64,000 nucleotides of DNA from Chryseobacterium paludis (GTDB lineage: Bacteria; Bacteroidota; Bacteroidia; Flavobacteriales; Weeksellaceae). Shown in pieces: positions 26,846 to 36,211 of the stretch (within the stretch, counting starts at the first letter, position 1; each line of letters begins with the position of its first letter). The translations under genes and the position numbers were made by a program. Location: positions 4,986,392-5,050,391 of the forward strand of contig NZ_CP099966.1 in NCBI RefSeq assembly GCF_025403485.1, read 5' to 3'. The notes below the pieces were generated by a model. The model searched no databases. It was not told where the DNA came from and saw only the letters and a list, made by a program, of their open reading frames with translations.

Positions 26846-29692
26846 ATGATTAAAAATTACCAAAAAGCTATTTCCTTAGGCTCATTATTTTTAGTTTCCA
26901 TGTATGCGCAGGCGCAAACAGATTCTACAAAAACAAAAAATATAGAAGAGATCAAAATTACATTAGGATCCCGGAATAAAGCGAGGGTAGCGACAGATAC
27001 TCCTGTGCCTGTTGATGTTATCAATATTGGCTCACAATCTGTTATGACTCCGCAGATGGATCTTAATCAAATTCTTAATTACGCCGCTCCTTCATTTACA
27101 TCAAATTCCACGACAGTTGCCGATGGAACTGACCATATAGATCCCGCACAATTAAGAGGGTTAGGACCAGATCAAGTACTGGTTCTATTGAACGGCAAAA
27201 GAAGACATACTTCATCTTTAGTTAATGTAAATGGTTCGCCCGGTAGAGGTTCTGTGGGAACAGATCTAAATGCATTACCAGCTTTTGCAATAGAACGTTT
27301 GGAAGTATTAAGAGATGGTGCTTCAGCTCAATATGGTTCTGATGCTATTGCGGGTGTTATTAATGTGATCATGAAAAAAAACACCAATGCATTAAGTGCT
27401 GCGATTACGGCTGGAGGTTTTAATAGTAATGGCTCAAATGATCATACTGGAGGTTGGGATGGAGGTAAATATCAGGTAGACCTTAATTATGGTACTGGAC
27501 TAGGGAAAAATGGATTCATCAACTTCACGGCAAGTTTAATGAAAAGAGACGAGACGAGAAGAGCTAATACGGCAACAGGTAATATTTTTAATGCATATAA
27601 TGCTATTGAACGAAGAGCATCAGAAAATGGAGTTAATATTTCTTCTCTTTTTGGTAATATAGGAAATACACCTAATCAGCAACAAATCGTTGATTACATT
27701 CATCAATACGCCCAGGGCGTGAGCTATTTTAATCCTTCTTTTCAGTCACAGATTCAAAACACAAATAATATTGCTGGATTGCAGGATCTTTTGCGCACAG
27801 ATTTTACAGAAAATGAATTGGCCTACAGAGGGCTGACAAGAAATGATTTTAATATGAGGGTTGGACAGTCCAGGTTGACATCGGGACAATTTTTCATGAA
27901 CTCTCAATTTGATTTATCTTCCTCTATACAGGGCTACGCTTTTGGTGGAATTTCTTACAGAAGTGGTAACGCTGGTGGATTTTTCCGTAGACCGAATGAG
28001 GGCAGGGCTTCTACTTCCATTTATCCCAATGGTTTCTTGCCTGAAATTGCTTCTGATGTAATTGATCTTTCTTTCGCTGCTGGTTTTAAAGGAAAAATAG
28101 GAAATATAAATTATGATATAAGCAATACTTTTGGACGTAATACATTTGATTACACCATAAAAAATACAGCTAATGCTTCGATGCCTTATCCAAGTAAAAC
28201 AGAATTTAATGCCGGAGGCTTAAATTTTTCACAGAATACCATTAATGCAGACTTTGATACAAAAGTTGACTGGCTTCAAGGATTTAATATTGCTTTTGGT
28301 GGTGAGGCTAGGTTTGAAAGGTATAAAATTACAAGCGGAGAGCAGGATTCGTGGGCATTATATGATATTAACGGCAATGTTCAAAATGCTTCAACTCCTG
28401 ACAATTTAAAACCAACTGATTTTTTGGGAACAGTACGACCAGGAGGAGCACAGGTTTTTCCGGGATTCAGGCCTGCAAATAGTTTAAACAAGGGAAGAAG
28501 TTCCATTGCCGGATATCTGGATACTGAACTTGATATTACGGATAAATGGCTTGTGAGTGGTGCAGTAAGGTTTGAAAATTATTCAGATTTTGGGTCTACA
28601 TTTAATTATAAAATAGCTACCCGATATAAGCTTACTGATCAGATTAATGTTAGGGCTGCGCATTCCACTGGATTTCGTGCTCCATCTTTGCAGCAGATTT
28701 ATTATAATGCAACATCTACACAGTTTGTAGGTGGGACGGCTTTTGAAGTAGGAACCTTTTCTAATGATTCTCAAATAGCAAAGAATCTGGGGATTCCTCA
28801 ATTAAAACAGGAAGAATCTGTAAGCTATTCTGCAGGTTTTACAGCTAAAATACCTACGGCTAACCTTACGCTTACGGTAGATGGATATTATATTAAAATT
28901 AAAAATAGGGTGGTTCTTACTGATCAGTTTTTGAGACCCAATGGAACTTATCCAGGTGGAAGTTTTCTATATGATCTTCAGGTTGAATTTGATAAAGCCA
29001 ATGCCAATGCAGCAACATTCTTTGCCAATGCTATTGACACCCAAACAAAAGGCTTGGAGGGTGTAGTTTCACATAGAGCTAAATTCTCTCCAAAAGTTTC
29101 ATTGAACTCTGACCTGGCAGTAACTGTTTCTAAAACAAATAGGGTAGGGAATATTCACGGTTCAGATCTTTTAATCAATGCAGGACAGATCAATCGTTAT
29201 TATTCTGAAACAAGTCGTATATATATTGAAGAAGCGGTTCCAAGATTTAAGGCTTCACTTAATAATGCCTTGGAAATCAATAGATTTAGCGTTTTTCTAA
29301 GAAATGTTTATTTCGGAAAAGTGACTGATCCAAATACGATGGACGTTAATGGGGATGGTAAAATTGGTTATGAAATGATCAATGGGAGTGTTGTTGAGAC
29401 AGAGCATCCGGTGTGGGGTGCAAAAATAATAACTGATCTTTCAGTAGGATATAAGTTCAATAAAAGTTTTATTTTGACGATTGGTGCAAATAACCTGTTT
29501 GATATCTATCCGGATAAAAATTATGGGCCAACAGCTGTTCAAAGGGCTTCTATGAATACTTCGGGAAATATAGAATATAAGCCAGCTACTATTGATCTCT
29601 CTAATCAGAATCAGTTTGTGTATTCAAGAAATGTATCACAGTTCGGGATGAACGGCAGGTTTCTTTTTACAAGGCTTAATTTAAATTTTTAA
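26846..29692 (+). CDS. TonB-dependent outer membrane receptor
   Basis: A 948-residue receptor: signal peptide about residues 1-23 (cut near AQAQ), plug domain about 40-170 with QLRGLGPDQVLVLLNGKRRH and AIERLEVLRDGASAQYGSDAIAG, then a 22-strand barrel ending in the aromatic C-terminus FTRLNLNF. No carboxypeptidase-like N-terminal extension and no adjacent SusD gene, so it is not a classic polysaccharide-utilisation receptor. The substrate is unknown; iron chelates or another small ligand are possible. Bounded by its own promoter and terminator. Confidence 0.92.
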   Translation: MIKNYQKAISLGSLFLVSMYAQAQTDSTKTKNIEEIKITLGSRNKARVATDTPVPVDVINIGSQSVMTPQMDLNQILNYAAPSFTSNSTTVADGTDHIDPAQLRGLGPDQVLVLLNGKRRHTSSLVNVNGSPGRGSVGTDLNALPAFAIERLEVLRDGASAQYGSDAIAGVINVIMKKNTNALSAAITAGGFNSNGSNDHTGGWDGGKYQVDLNYGTGLGKNGFINFTASLMKRDETRRANTATGNIFNAYNAIERRASENGVNISSLFGNIGNTPNQQQIVDYIHQYAQGVSYFNPSFQSQIQNTNNIAGLQDLLRTDFTENELAYRGLTRNDFNMRVGQSRLTSGQFFMNSQFDLSSSIQGYAFGGISYRSGNAGGFFRRPNEGRASTSIYPNGFLPEIASDVIDLSFAAGFKGKIGNINYDISNTFGRNTFDYTIKNTANASMPYPSKTEFNAGGLNFSQNTINADFDTKVDWLQGFNIAFGGEARFERYKITSGEQDSWALYDINGNVQNASTPDNLKPTDFLGTVRPGGAQVFPGFRPANSLNKGRSSIAGYLDTELDITDKWLVSGAVRFENYSDFGSTFNYKIATRYKLTDQINVRAAHSTGFRAPSLQQIYYNATSTQFVGGTAFEVGTFSNDSQIAKNLGIPQLKQEESVSYSAGFTAKIPTANLTLTVDGYYIKIKNRVVLTDQFLRPNGTYPGGSFLYDLQVEFDKANANAATFFANAIDTQTKGLEGVVSHRAKFSPKVSLNSDLAVTVSKTNRVGNIHGSDLLINAGQINRYYSETSRIYIEEAVPRFKASLNNALEINRFSVFLRNVYFGKVTDPNTMDVNGDGKIGYEMINGSVVETEHPVWGAKIITDLSVGYKFNKSFILTIGANNLFDIYPDKNYGPTAVQRASMNTSGNIEYKPATIDLSNQNQFVYSRNVSQFGMNGRFLFTRLNLNF

Positions 29693-29711
29693 GAAATCTT
29701 ATAAATGTTCT

Positions 29712-29739
29712 AAAGGTGTGTTTTTACACACCTTTTTTT
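29712..29739 (+). terminator. Terminator of the TonB receptor gene
   Basis: AAAGGTGTGT and ACACACCTTT form a 10-bp stem with loop TTTT, followed by T, 19 bases after the stop. Confidence 0.88.
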
Positions 29740-29761
29740 ACTATGGTAAGCATGATTTTTT

Positions 29762-29769
29762 TACTTTTG
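29762..29769 (+). promoter_or_regulatory. -7 box of the threonine dehydrogenase gene
   Basis: TACTTTTG matches TAnnTTTG, 28 bases before the ATG at 29798. Confidence 0.55.
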
Positions 29770-29797
29770 TAAAGTTCAAAATCTAAAAGATATAAAA

Positions 29798-30763
29798 ATG
29801 GAATCCTATACGGAAAAAATACTGATTACAGGTGCTTTAGGTCAGATCGGCACTGAACTTACCAACAGACTTGTTGAAATCCACGGAGCTGAAAATGTTG
29901 TAGCATCTGGATTAGACAGATGGCAGAAAGGAATTACTTCTGCCGGATACTATGAGAGAATGGATGTTACCAATACTCAATTGGTAAGACAGGTTATCAA
30001 GGATTATGACATTACTACAGTTTATCACTTGGCGTCTTTACTATCCGGAACCTCAGAAAAACAACCGGTTTTTGCATGGAAACTGAATCTTGAGCCTCTA
30101 CTTCATTTTTGTGAAATGGCAAAAGAAGGATTGCTTAAAAAGATCTTCTGGCCAAGTTCAATTGCTGTTTTTGGTAAAGGAATTCCTAAAGAAAATGTAG
30201 AGCAGGATGTTGTTTTGAATCCAACTACTGTATATGGTATTTCTAAAATGGCGGGTGAAAAATGGTGTGAATATTATTTCGATAAGTATGGGGTAGATGT
30301 AAGAAGTATTCGTTATCCTGGATTAATTTCATGGAAGACCCCAGCTGGAGGTGGAACCACTGATTATGCAGTGGAGATTTTTTATGAAGCGATCGAGCAA
30401 GGAAAATATACAAGTTTCATTTCCGAAAATACAGGAATGCCTATGTTGTATATGGATGATGCCATCAATGCAACTTTGAAACTAATGGATGCTCCAAAAG
30501 AAAGTTTAACAGTTCGTTCTTCTTATAATTTAGGAGGGATGTCTTTTACTCCAAAAGAATTGGCAGAAGAAATCAAGAAAGAAATTCCAGAATTTACAAT
30601 CGATTACAAGCCAGATTTCAGACAACAAATTGCAGACTCTTGGCCAGCTTCAATTGATGATTCAATTGCAAAAAAGGACTGGGGACTTACTTATGATTTT
30701 GGAATTTCTGAGATGACAAAAGATATGATCAAGAATCTTAAAGTGAAATTAGATAAAAATTAA
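29798..30763 (+). CDS. L-threonine 3-dehydrogenase, SDR type
   Basis: NAD-dependent extended short-chain dehydrogenase that oxidises L-threonine to 2-amino-3-ketobutyrate. The Rossmann motif ITGALGQIGTEL starts near residue 9; the catalytic pair is Tyr and Lys in VYGISKMAGEKW, with Ser in WPSSIAVFG. The region ISWKTPAGGGTTDYAVEIFY and the C-terminal SWPASIDDSIAKKDWG are typical of the UDP-galactose-epimerase-like threonine dehydrogenases known from flavobacteria. 321 residues is normal. A general NAD-dependent epimerase is the alternative. Confidence 0.87.
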   Translation: MESYTEKILITGALGQIGTELTNRLVEIHGAENVVASGLDRWQKGITSAGYYERMDVTNTQLVRQVIKDYDITTVYHLASLLSGTSEKQPVFAWKLNLEPLLHFCEMAKEGLLKKIFWPSSIAVFGKGIPKENVEQDVVLNPTTVYGISKMAGEKWCEYYFDKYGVDVRSIRYPGLISWKTPAGGGTTDYAVEIFYEAIEQGKYTSFISENTGMPMLYMDDAINATLKLMDAPKESLTVRSSYNLGGMSFTPKELAEEIKKEIPEFTIDYKPDFRQQIADSWPASIDDSIAKKDWGLTYDFGISEMTKDMIKNLKVKLDKN

Positions 30764-30847
30764 TTACTTTAAGTTTAGCTTTAATTAAAAGTGTTTTTAA
30801 CGTCTCATTTTTAATTGTTTATGAATTTTATATAAAATTAACTTTAA

Positions 30848-31600
30848 ATGATATTATTGACTTTTAACATCGTAGATATTGAAGCAGAAGCCAAAAATGG
30901 AGTTCAGATTTCCAATGATGACAGGTTAAAAATAACAAATGACAATACAAAAGCTATTCTTAGAATTTTAGATATTCACGATACCAAAGCAACATTTTTT
31001 GTTGAAATTTCTATCATTGAAAAACTTCAAAATCTTATAAAAGCAATTTCAGGCCGCGGGCATGAAATTGCTTTTTATAATAAAAACTCTACCCTTCACG
31101 AAATTGAAAAATTGAAGAAATATATCCAGGAATGTTTTGGAAAACAGATCCGGGGAATTCGTCAAAAAGAGGTGAAGTTCCCCCAGGAGAATTTGAAATT
31201 ATTGGAGTTCAATTATGTTTCAAATATTGATAATGCAAATATTCTTTTTCCTTTAAAACGATTAAAAAGAGACACTGAAATTTCAGAAGAAGACGGATTA
31301 AGTATTATTCCTGAAAGTATATCTCCGTATAGTCAATTGCCATACAATGATTTTGTATTTCAAATATTGCCAATGAAGTATTATCAGAATATGGTCTTTG
31401 AAACCTTGAAGAATGATGACTTTGTTCTGATCTATTTAAATTCGTGGCAGTTCACCGATTTTAAAACCTATCCTTTTGAGATTCCATTTTACAGGAAATT
31501 CTTTTCAGGAAAAAAAATGGAGGACAAATTAAATGCCCTCCTTACCTGGATTAATGAGAAGGAGCTTGCTACTTCCCGCATGAAAGATTATATTTTTTAA
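30848..31600 (+). CDS. Degenerate NodB-like (polysaccharide deacetylase fold) protein
   Basis: A 250-residue cytoplasmic-looking protein whose first 110 residues follow the polysaccharide deacetylase layout: LTFNIVDIE at the N-terminus, ILDIHDTKATFFVEISIIEKL and ISGRGHEIAFYNKNS. The metal-binding Asp that normally follows LTF is Asn, and the usual HSxxH after GHEI is absent, so deacetylase activity is doubtful. No signal peptide is visible. It converges with a methyltransferase gene five bases away. It may be an enzyme of unknown specificity or an inactive relative. Confidence 0.75.
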   Translation: MILLTFNIVDIEAEAKNGVQISNDDRLKITNDNTKAILRILDIHDTKATFFVEISIIEKLQNLIKAISGRGHEIAFYNKNSTLHEIEKLKKYIQECFGKQIRGIRQKEVKFPQENLKLLEFNYVSNIDNANILFPLKRLKRDTEISEEDGLSIIPESISPYSQLPYNDFVFQILPMKYYQNMVFETLKNDDFVLIYLNSWQFTDFKTYPFEIPFYRKFFSGKKMEDKLNALLTWINEKELATSRMKDYIF

Positions 31601-31605
31601 TCCTA

Positions 31606-32430
31606 TTATTCATTTTTACAGATTACTAATAAATCTGTAGAATATTGCATATCTTTTTTAAAGAGAATATCTTTAAAGGAATATTCTGATAAAAAATAGT
31701 TTTTAGCAGTACTTGGTACAGAGTTTTTCTGATTGTTGGATTTTGATTTTTTTATAAAATCGAATAATTTTTTTTGAAGTTTTAAAAGGAAAACTCTTAA
31801 GAAATAAGGATAAAAAAACAGAGTTGACGGCAACGTGATTGTTCTTTGTTTTTTTGTTCGTTTAATCTCCTCCAAAACCAAGTCCGACTCAGAACCTATT
31901 TTTAAAATTTCTACTTTTTTAAAATGTTTTAAAAGCATTTTTTGCAAACTTTCAGGAGTGTATTCTTTGAGATGGAAGATATTCCAGGGCTGTTGTATAT
32001 ATCTAAAAAGTCTGTGCTTTTTATCCGGAGTTGAAATAATCAGAATGCCACCAGGATTCAACATCTTTTTTAAATGGGCAGTATATTCACGATCGTTGGG
32101 AACGTGCTCTATAACTTGAAAAGATGTTATAACATCAAATTTTTCATTTTCCAATTCAGAAATTGTCATAAAGCGTAAATTAGAAGCGCTATATTCTTTT
32201 TTTGCATACTCAATAGCTTCATCACTTATATCAGCGCCAATAATGCTTTCTGTGTTCTCTGATAGCATATGAGTACCATAACCTGAACCACATCCGTAGT
32301 CCAAAACCTTTTTGTTTTTTACAAAGTTTCTGGCATATTCATAAGTAGCAATATGCATCAAATGAAGATATAATTCAGATTTATTGTTGAAATTTTCATT
32401 TAAAATATGCCTTTCTCCAGTGTCTTTCAT
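31606..32430 (-). CDS. Class I SAM-dependent methyltransferase
   Basis: A 274-residue protein with SAM-binding motif I VLDYGCGSGYGTHML near residue 43, motif II GADISDEAIEYAKKEY and a post-motif ITSFQVIEHVPNDREY, followed by NPGGILIISTPDK. This is the Methyltransf_11/23 type whose members often act on lipids, polyprenols or sugars; the substrate is unknown. The C-terminal 90 residues are basic with a hydrophobic patch (FFYPYFLRVFLLKL) that may touch the membrane. It follows the phosphoesterase gene by 36 bases. Confidence 0.88.
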   Translation of the reverse strand: MKDTGERHILNENFNNKSELYLHLMHIATYEYARNFVKNKKVLDYGCGSGYGTHMLSENTESIIGADISDEAIEYAKKEYSASNLRFMTISELENEKFDVITSFQVIEHVPNDREYTAHLKKMLNPGGILIISTPDKKHRLFRYIQQPWNIFHLKEYTPESLQKMLLKHFKKVEILKIGSESDLVLEEIKRTKKQRTITLPSTLFFYPYFLRVFLLKLQKKLFDFIKKSKSNNQKNSVPSTAKNYFLSEYSFKDILFKKDMQYSTDLLVICKNE

Positions 32431-32466
32431 ACTTATAATATTTTGATTTCTACTAAAATATACAAT

Positions 32467-33672
32467 TTAAGACAACTCAAAAAGAGTGATCTCCGGTAAT
32501 ACACCCACTCTTCCAGGGTATCCTAAAACTCCGAATCCTCTGTTTACATAAAGAAACTTACCTTCACTTTCATAAATATCAGCCCATTTCGGATAACGAT
32601 ACTGAACAGGTGACCATTTTATGTTTTTTAAGTCCAATCCGAACTGCATACCATGAGTATGTCCTGATAAAGTCAGTTGGACGTTTCCGGGGTGTTGTTT
32701 TACGACGTAATCAAAATGAGTAGGGTCATGGCTCATTAATATTTTTGCTGCTGATTCAGGGACGCTTTCAAGTGCTTTGTCCAAATCTCCAAATTGTGGA
32801 AATGGTTTTAATCCCCAGTTATCAACTCCTAAAATATAGAGTTTTTCACCATTCTTTTCGATGACTCTATGTTCATTTCTCAACATATCGAACCCTGCTT
32901 GTTTTTCGTAATCGATAAGTGTGTCAAGATTCTTTTTCTTGGCATCCAAAGAAGACCATGTTACATAATCTCCGTAATCGTGATTTCCAAGTACTGCCAA
33001 TTTACCATCTTTAGACTTGATTTTTGAAAACAAAGGAATGAAAGGCAGGAATTCTTCCGAAACATTATTTACCATATCTCCGGTAAACAAAACCAGATCT
33101 GGGTTCTGTTCATTGATCAGTTCGATGGCGTGTTCCAGTTTACTTGGGTCGGCAAAACTTCCACTATGGACATCTGAAATCTGTATAATTTTGTACCCTT
33201 TAAAGCTATTCGGAAGATTGGTGAGTTTTACTTTTACCTTTCTTACTTTATGGCGATATTTTCCAAAAGTAATTCCATCAATAAAAAGTGCGGATAGTAC
33301 TCCGCCTAACCCCAGTCCCATTAAACTTAGAAACTTTCTTCTTTCAGGAAAAAAATTCTCCGCCGGATTTCTAAAACCTAAAATATAGGTTCCTGTTCTG
33401 AAAATATCATCGATCAATAAAAACAGGACAATGAAAATTTTTGGGAGAATGAAAATCAGAAAAAGAGACATCATCCATTGGATTCTAATAGAACTTCGAT
33501 CTGATTTCTGAAAATGAGTGATCTCATAAGCGAAAATTCCATAAATAGCTAGTGATAACACGCAGTAGCCGATTTTTACCCAGGAATTGTCTGTTAATGT
33601 TCTTATTGCCTGGTAAATATATACTTCCAGGAATAGAAAAATAGCGGCAATAATTAAAAAATTTTTTTGCAT
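32467..33672 (-). CDS. Membrane-anchored calcineurin-like metallophosphoesterase
   Basis: From ATG 33672 the protein has 401 residues: four hydrophobic N-terminal segments (about residues 3-115), then a calcineurin-like domain. Metal ligands are visible in order: QISDVHSG, LFTGDMVNN, VLGNHDYGDY, LMSHDPTHF and LSGHTHGMQFG. This is the YkuE/YaeI-like group, acting on an unknown phosphoester at the membrane. ATG 33693 would add seven residues. It lies directly after the terminator of the KAS III-like gene and appears to lead into the methyltransferase gene. Confidence 0.9.
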   Translation of the reverse strand: MQKNFLIIAAIFLFLEVYIYQAIRTLTDNSWVKIGYCVLSLAIYGIFAYEITHFQKSDRSSIRIQWMMSLFLIFILPKIFIVLFLLIDDIFRTGTYILGFRNPAENFFPERRKFLSLMGLGLGGVLSALFIDGITFGKYRHKVRKVKVKLTNLPNSFKGYKIIQISDVHSGSFADPSKLEHAIELINEQNPDLVLFTGDMVNNVSEEFLPFIPLFSKIKSKDGKLAVLGNHDYGDYVTWSSLDAKKKNLDTLIDYEKQAGFDMLRNEHRVIEKNGEKLYILGVDNWGLKPFPQFGDLDKALESVPESAAKILMSHDPTHFDYVVKQHPGNVQLTLSGHTHGMQFGLDLKNIKWSPVQYRYPKWADIYESEGKFLYVNRGFGVLGYPGRVGVLPEITLFELS

Positions 33673-33682
33673 AATCAGATTT

Positions 33683-33717
33683 AAAAAAAGCACAAAAGAA
33701 AAATTCCCTTTGTGCTT
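33683..33717 (-). terminator. Terminator of the KAS III-like gene
   Basis: On the minus strand GCACAAA and TTTGTGC (33690-33696 and 33709-33715) form a stem extended by AAAA/TTTT, followed by seven T. It lies between the KAS III-like gene and the phosphoesterase start. Confidence 0.8.
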
Positions 33718-33742
33718 TTTAATATTTTTAAATTATTTATTC

Positions 33743-34810
33743 TTAAGGAAATTTATAAACGATCGCATTGATGTTCATTCCGGCACCTACCGAAGTCATA
33801 ACAATGTTCCCTTTATCTTTAAACGATTGACCATCCATTTTTCCTTTAATTATTAAATTAAACATGGTAGGAATAGTTGCTACAGAAGAATTTCCAAATT
33901 CCTGAATCGTCATAGGAGATATAGAATGATCATAATCTTTAACGTCATAAAGCTTATGGAGTCTTTCTATCATTGCATAATCCATTTTTGCATTAGCCTG
34001 GTGGATAAGTATTTTATCAATGTCCTCAATAGAAAGTCCTGCGTCATCAATAGTCTCTTTAATTGCTGCAGGTACATTTTTTAAAGCGTATTCATAGATC
34101 TTTCTTCCCTGCATTCTTACAAAAAGACGTTTTTGGTCTGCGTCTTTATTGATAGATGGGCCATTTTCCAGGTAACATAATTCAGGACCATTATCACAGA
34201 TCGTATTGTGTGCTATAATTCCTACATTCTCTTCATCTGTTGCTTTTACAACTACTGCACCAGCACCATCAGCAAAGATCATTCTGTTTCTATCATGCGG
34301 ATCAGTAACACGGCTTAAAGTCTCAGCTCCAATAACAAGAATCGTTTTGGCAGATTGAGCTTTGATCAGATTATTAGCGAGGATCATTGCTTCAACCCAT
34401 CCCGGACAACCAAAAATCATGTCATAAGTAATACACTTTCTATTTTGTATTCCCAATTTATTTTTTACTCTTGCAGCCATATTAGGCATGAAGTTTACAT
34501 AGCCATCCACTGTAACTTCCCCGAAATTACTTGCGTAAATAATATAATCTAAATCTTCAGCATCTATTTTTGCATCCTCAATAGCAGCTTTAGCTGCTTC
34601 ATATCCAATTTTTGAGTTGGACAGGTCCTCTTCAATAAACCTTCGGTTTTCTATTTCGGTAATTTCTACAAACTTTGCAATAACTTCTTCAGCAGGCTTT
34701 TCTATCTTCTCACCTTCATCTGTATAGAACTCAGAATTCATGAAAAAGTCTCTACCTATAATTCTATTAGGAATATAAGATCCAGAACCTATAATGATCG
34801 TATTCGGCAT
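33743..34810 (-). CDS. 3-oxoacyl-ACP synthase III family protein
   Basis: A thiolase-fold condensing enzyme of 355 residues. The triad is present: Cys in MIFGCPGWVEAM (about residue 130), His in ILIHQANAKMD (about 270) and Asn in EFGNSSVATIP (about 306). It is longer than FabH and has an insertion around residues 22-45 (FYTDEGEKIEKPAEEV), so it is probably not the housekeeping FabH but a relative using a different acyl starter. No ACP or other fatty-acid genes adjoin it. Precise product unknown. Confidence 0.87.
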   Translation of the reverse strand: MPNTIIIGSGSYIPNRIIGRDFFMNSEFYTDEGEKIEKPAEEVIAKFVEITEIENRRFIEEDLSNSKIGYEAAKAAIEDAKIDAEDLDYIIYASNFGEVTVDGYVNFMPNMAARVKNKLGIQNRKCITYDMIFGCPGWVEAMILANNLIKAQSAKTILVIGAETLSRVTDPHDRNRMIFADGAGAVVVKATDEENVGIIAHNTICDNGPELCYLENGPSINKDADQKRLFVRMQGRKIYEYALKNVPAAIKETIDDAGLSIEDIDKILIHQANAKMDYAMIERLHKLYDVKDYDHSISPMTIQEFGNSSVATIPTMFNLIIKGKMDGQSFKDKGNIVMTSVGAGMNINAIVYKFP

Positions 34811-34880
34811 TCGCTTAAATGATTTTTTAAAAACGCAAAGTTAATAATTAATCTTAATAAGAAAGAATTAAAAATATTAT

Positions 34881-34888
34881 TAAATTTG
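34881..34888 (+). promoter_or_regulatory. -7 box upstream of the ubiE cluster
   Basis: TAAATTTG matches TAnnTTTG, 22 bases before the ATG at 34911; it probably drives the membrane-anchored protein, ubiE/menG and porT together. Confidence 0.55.
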
Positions 34889-34910
34889 CAAAAATTGTAC
34901 TTTACAGTCT

Positions 34911-35480
34911 ATGAAAAATAATCCATCCTTAAAAGGCTTAGCTATTGCCGTTGTGGCGTTTATAATTGCCTTTGGGATTTATTTCCTTTTTTTAGCTAAG
35001 AAAAATTATTACTTAGTGGATAACCCAACTCCTAATACTTATTACTATAGAATTAATAATGGTTCTGAAGGTATTATTTCAGCAGGGCAGTCGGTACCCG
35101 TCGATTTAAATCAAGGAAAAAATTCTATTAAAGTTTTCGACCAAAACAAAAAAATACTTTACGATTCTGCTTTCCAGGTAAATAAGATTCGTGGGCTTTT
35201 AAACATCGCTCATCAGGATTATTATATTAACCGACAATATTATGGATACAATCTTAAAAAAGATTCATTACTTTTGGAGCTTAATAAAACCGTAATAGAC
35301 GGAAAAGAATATTTGGGCGGAGCTAAACATTTCAATAAGCTTTTTACAGATGACTTTTATTATAATGTAGATGAGGATTATGATAAATTAATCAAGAATA
35401 TTGATAAAGTGGAATCCCGTTCAAAAATCTTCAGAAAACAAGATTACCTTAATTACTATAAAGAATATTACAAGTTTTGA
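34911..35480 (+). CDS. Uncharacterised membrane-anchored protein
   Basis: A 189-residue protein with one N-terminal transmembrane segment (about residues 8-28) and a Tyr- and Lys-rich periplasmic domain (NTYYYRINN, HQDYYINRQYYGYN). I do not recognise a family. Its TGA overlaps the TTG start of ubiE/menG, so it is translationally coupled to menaquinone synthesis and probably sits in one operon with ubiE and porT. Function unknown. Confidence 0.85.
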   Translation: MKNNPSLKGLAIAVVAFIIAFGIYFLFLAKKNYYLVDNPTPNTYYYRINNGSEGIISAGQSVPVDLNQGKNSIKVFDQNKKILYDSAFQVNKIRGLLNIAHQDYYINRQYYGYNLKKDSLLLELNKTVIDGKEYLGGAKHFNKLFTDDFYYNVDEDYDKLIKNIDKVESRSKIFRKQDYLNYYKEYYKF

Positions 35481-36208
35481 CAAAAGATATCAACCAAGTA
35501 ACCCCCTACAATTCTGAGGCTACAAAAAAAAGCCAGGTAGAGGATATGTTCGACAATATTGCACCCAAATATGACCTTTTAAATCGTGTTTTATCAATGA
35601 AAATTGATATCATATGGAGAAATAAATTGGTAAAATGGATGAAAAGTGATAACCCCCAAGAAGTGCTGGATGTGGCTACAGGAACGGGAGATCTGGCAAT
35701 CACAATTGAAAAAGGAACCAGTGCAAAAGTAATTGGTTTAGATTTATCGCAACAAATGTTAAATGTTGGCGTTATTAAAATAAAAAAACTTAATTTAGAC
35801 GGCAAAATTTCCATGCAGAAAGGGGATGCAGAAAATTTACCTTTCGAGGACAATAGATTTGATTCTGTTTCCGTTGCATTTGGAGTAAGGAATTTTGAAA
35901 ATCTTACAAAAGGTTTATCAGAGTTGAGAAGAGTAGTTAAAGATAACAAGAGTGTTTTTATACTTGAGTTTTCAAAGGTTGAGGGGTTTTTGGGACCATT
36001 TTATATGTTTTATTTTAAAAATATATTACCTGCAATAGGCAAGTTGGTTTCTAAAGATAATAGGGCATATACATACCTTCCGGATTCTGTAAATGCTTTT
36101 CCTTTCGGGGAAAAGATGAGACAAATTCTTTTAGATACAGGATTTAAAAAAGTTGAATATAAAAAACTAAGTTTAGGTATAGCCACAATTTATAAAGCAA
36201 CAAAGTAA
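35477..36208 (+). CDS. ubiE: Demethylmenaquinone methyltransferase, UbiE/MenG
   Basis: SAM-dependent enzyme making menaquinone from demethylmenaquinone, the last step of the main respiratory quinone in this group. Motifs: TPYNSEATKKSQVEDMFDNIAPKYDLLN at the N-terminus, SAM site VLDVATGTGDLAI near residue 65, VAFGVRNFENL near 135 and FPFGEKM near the C-terminus. The start is a TTG overlapping the previous stop; homologous N-termini begin at this point and the next ATG would delete the conserved region. 243 residues, normal length. Confidence 0.94.
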   Translation: MTKDINQVTPYNSEATKKSQVEDMFDNIAPKYDLLNRVLSMKIDIIWRNKLVKWMKSDNPQEVLDVATGTGDLAITIEKGTSAKVIGLDLSQQMLNVGVIKIKKLNLDGKISMQKGDAENLPFEDNRFDSVSVAFGVRNFENLTKGLSELRRVVKDNKSVFILEFSKVEGFLGPFYMFYFKNILPAIGKLVSKDNRAYTYLPDSVNAFPFGEKMRQILLDTGFKKVEYKKLSLGIATIYKATK

Positions 36209-36211
36209 CCT

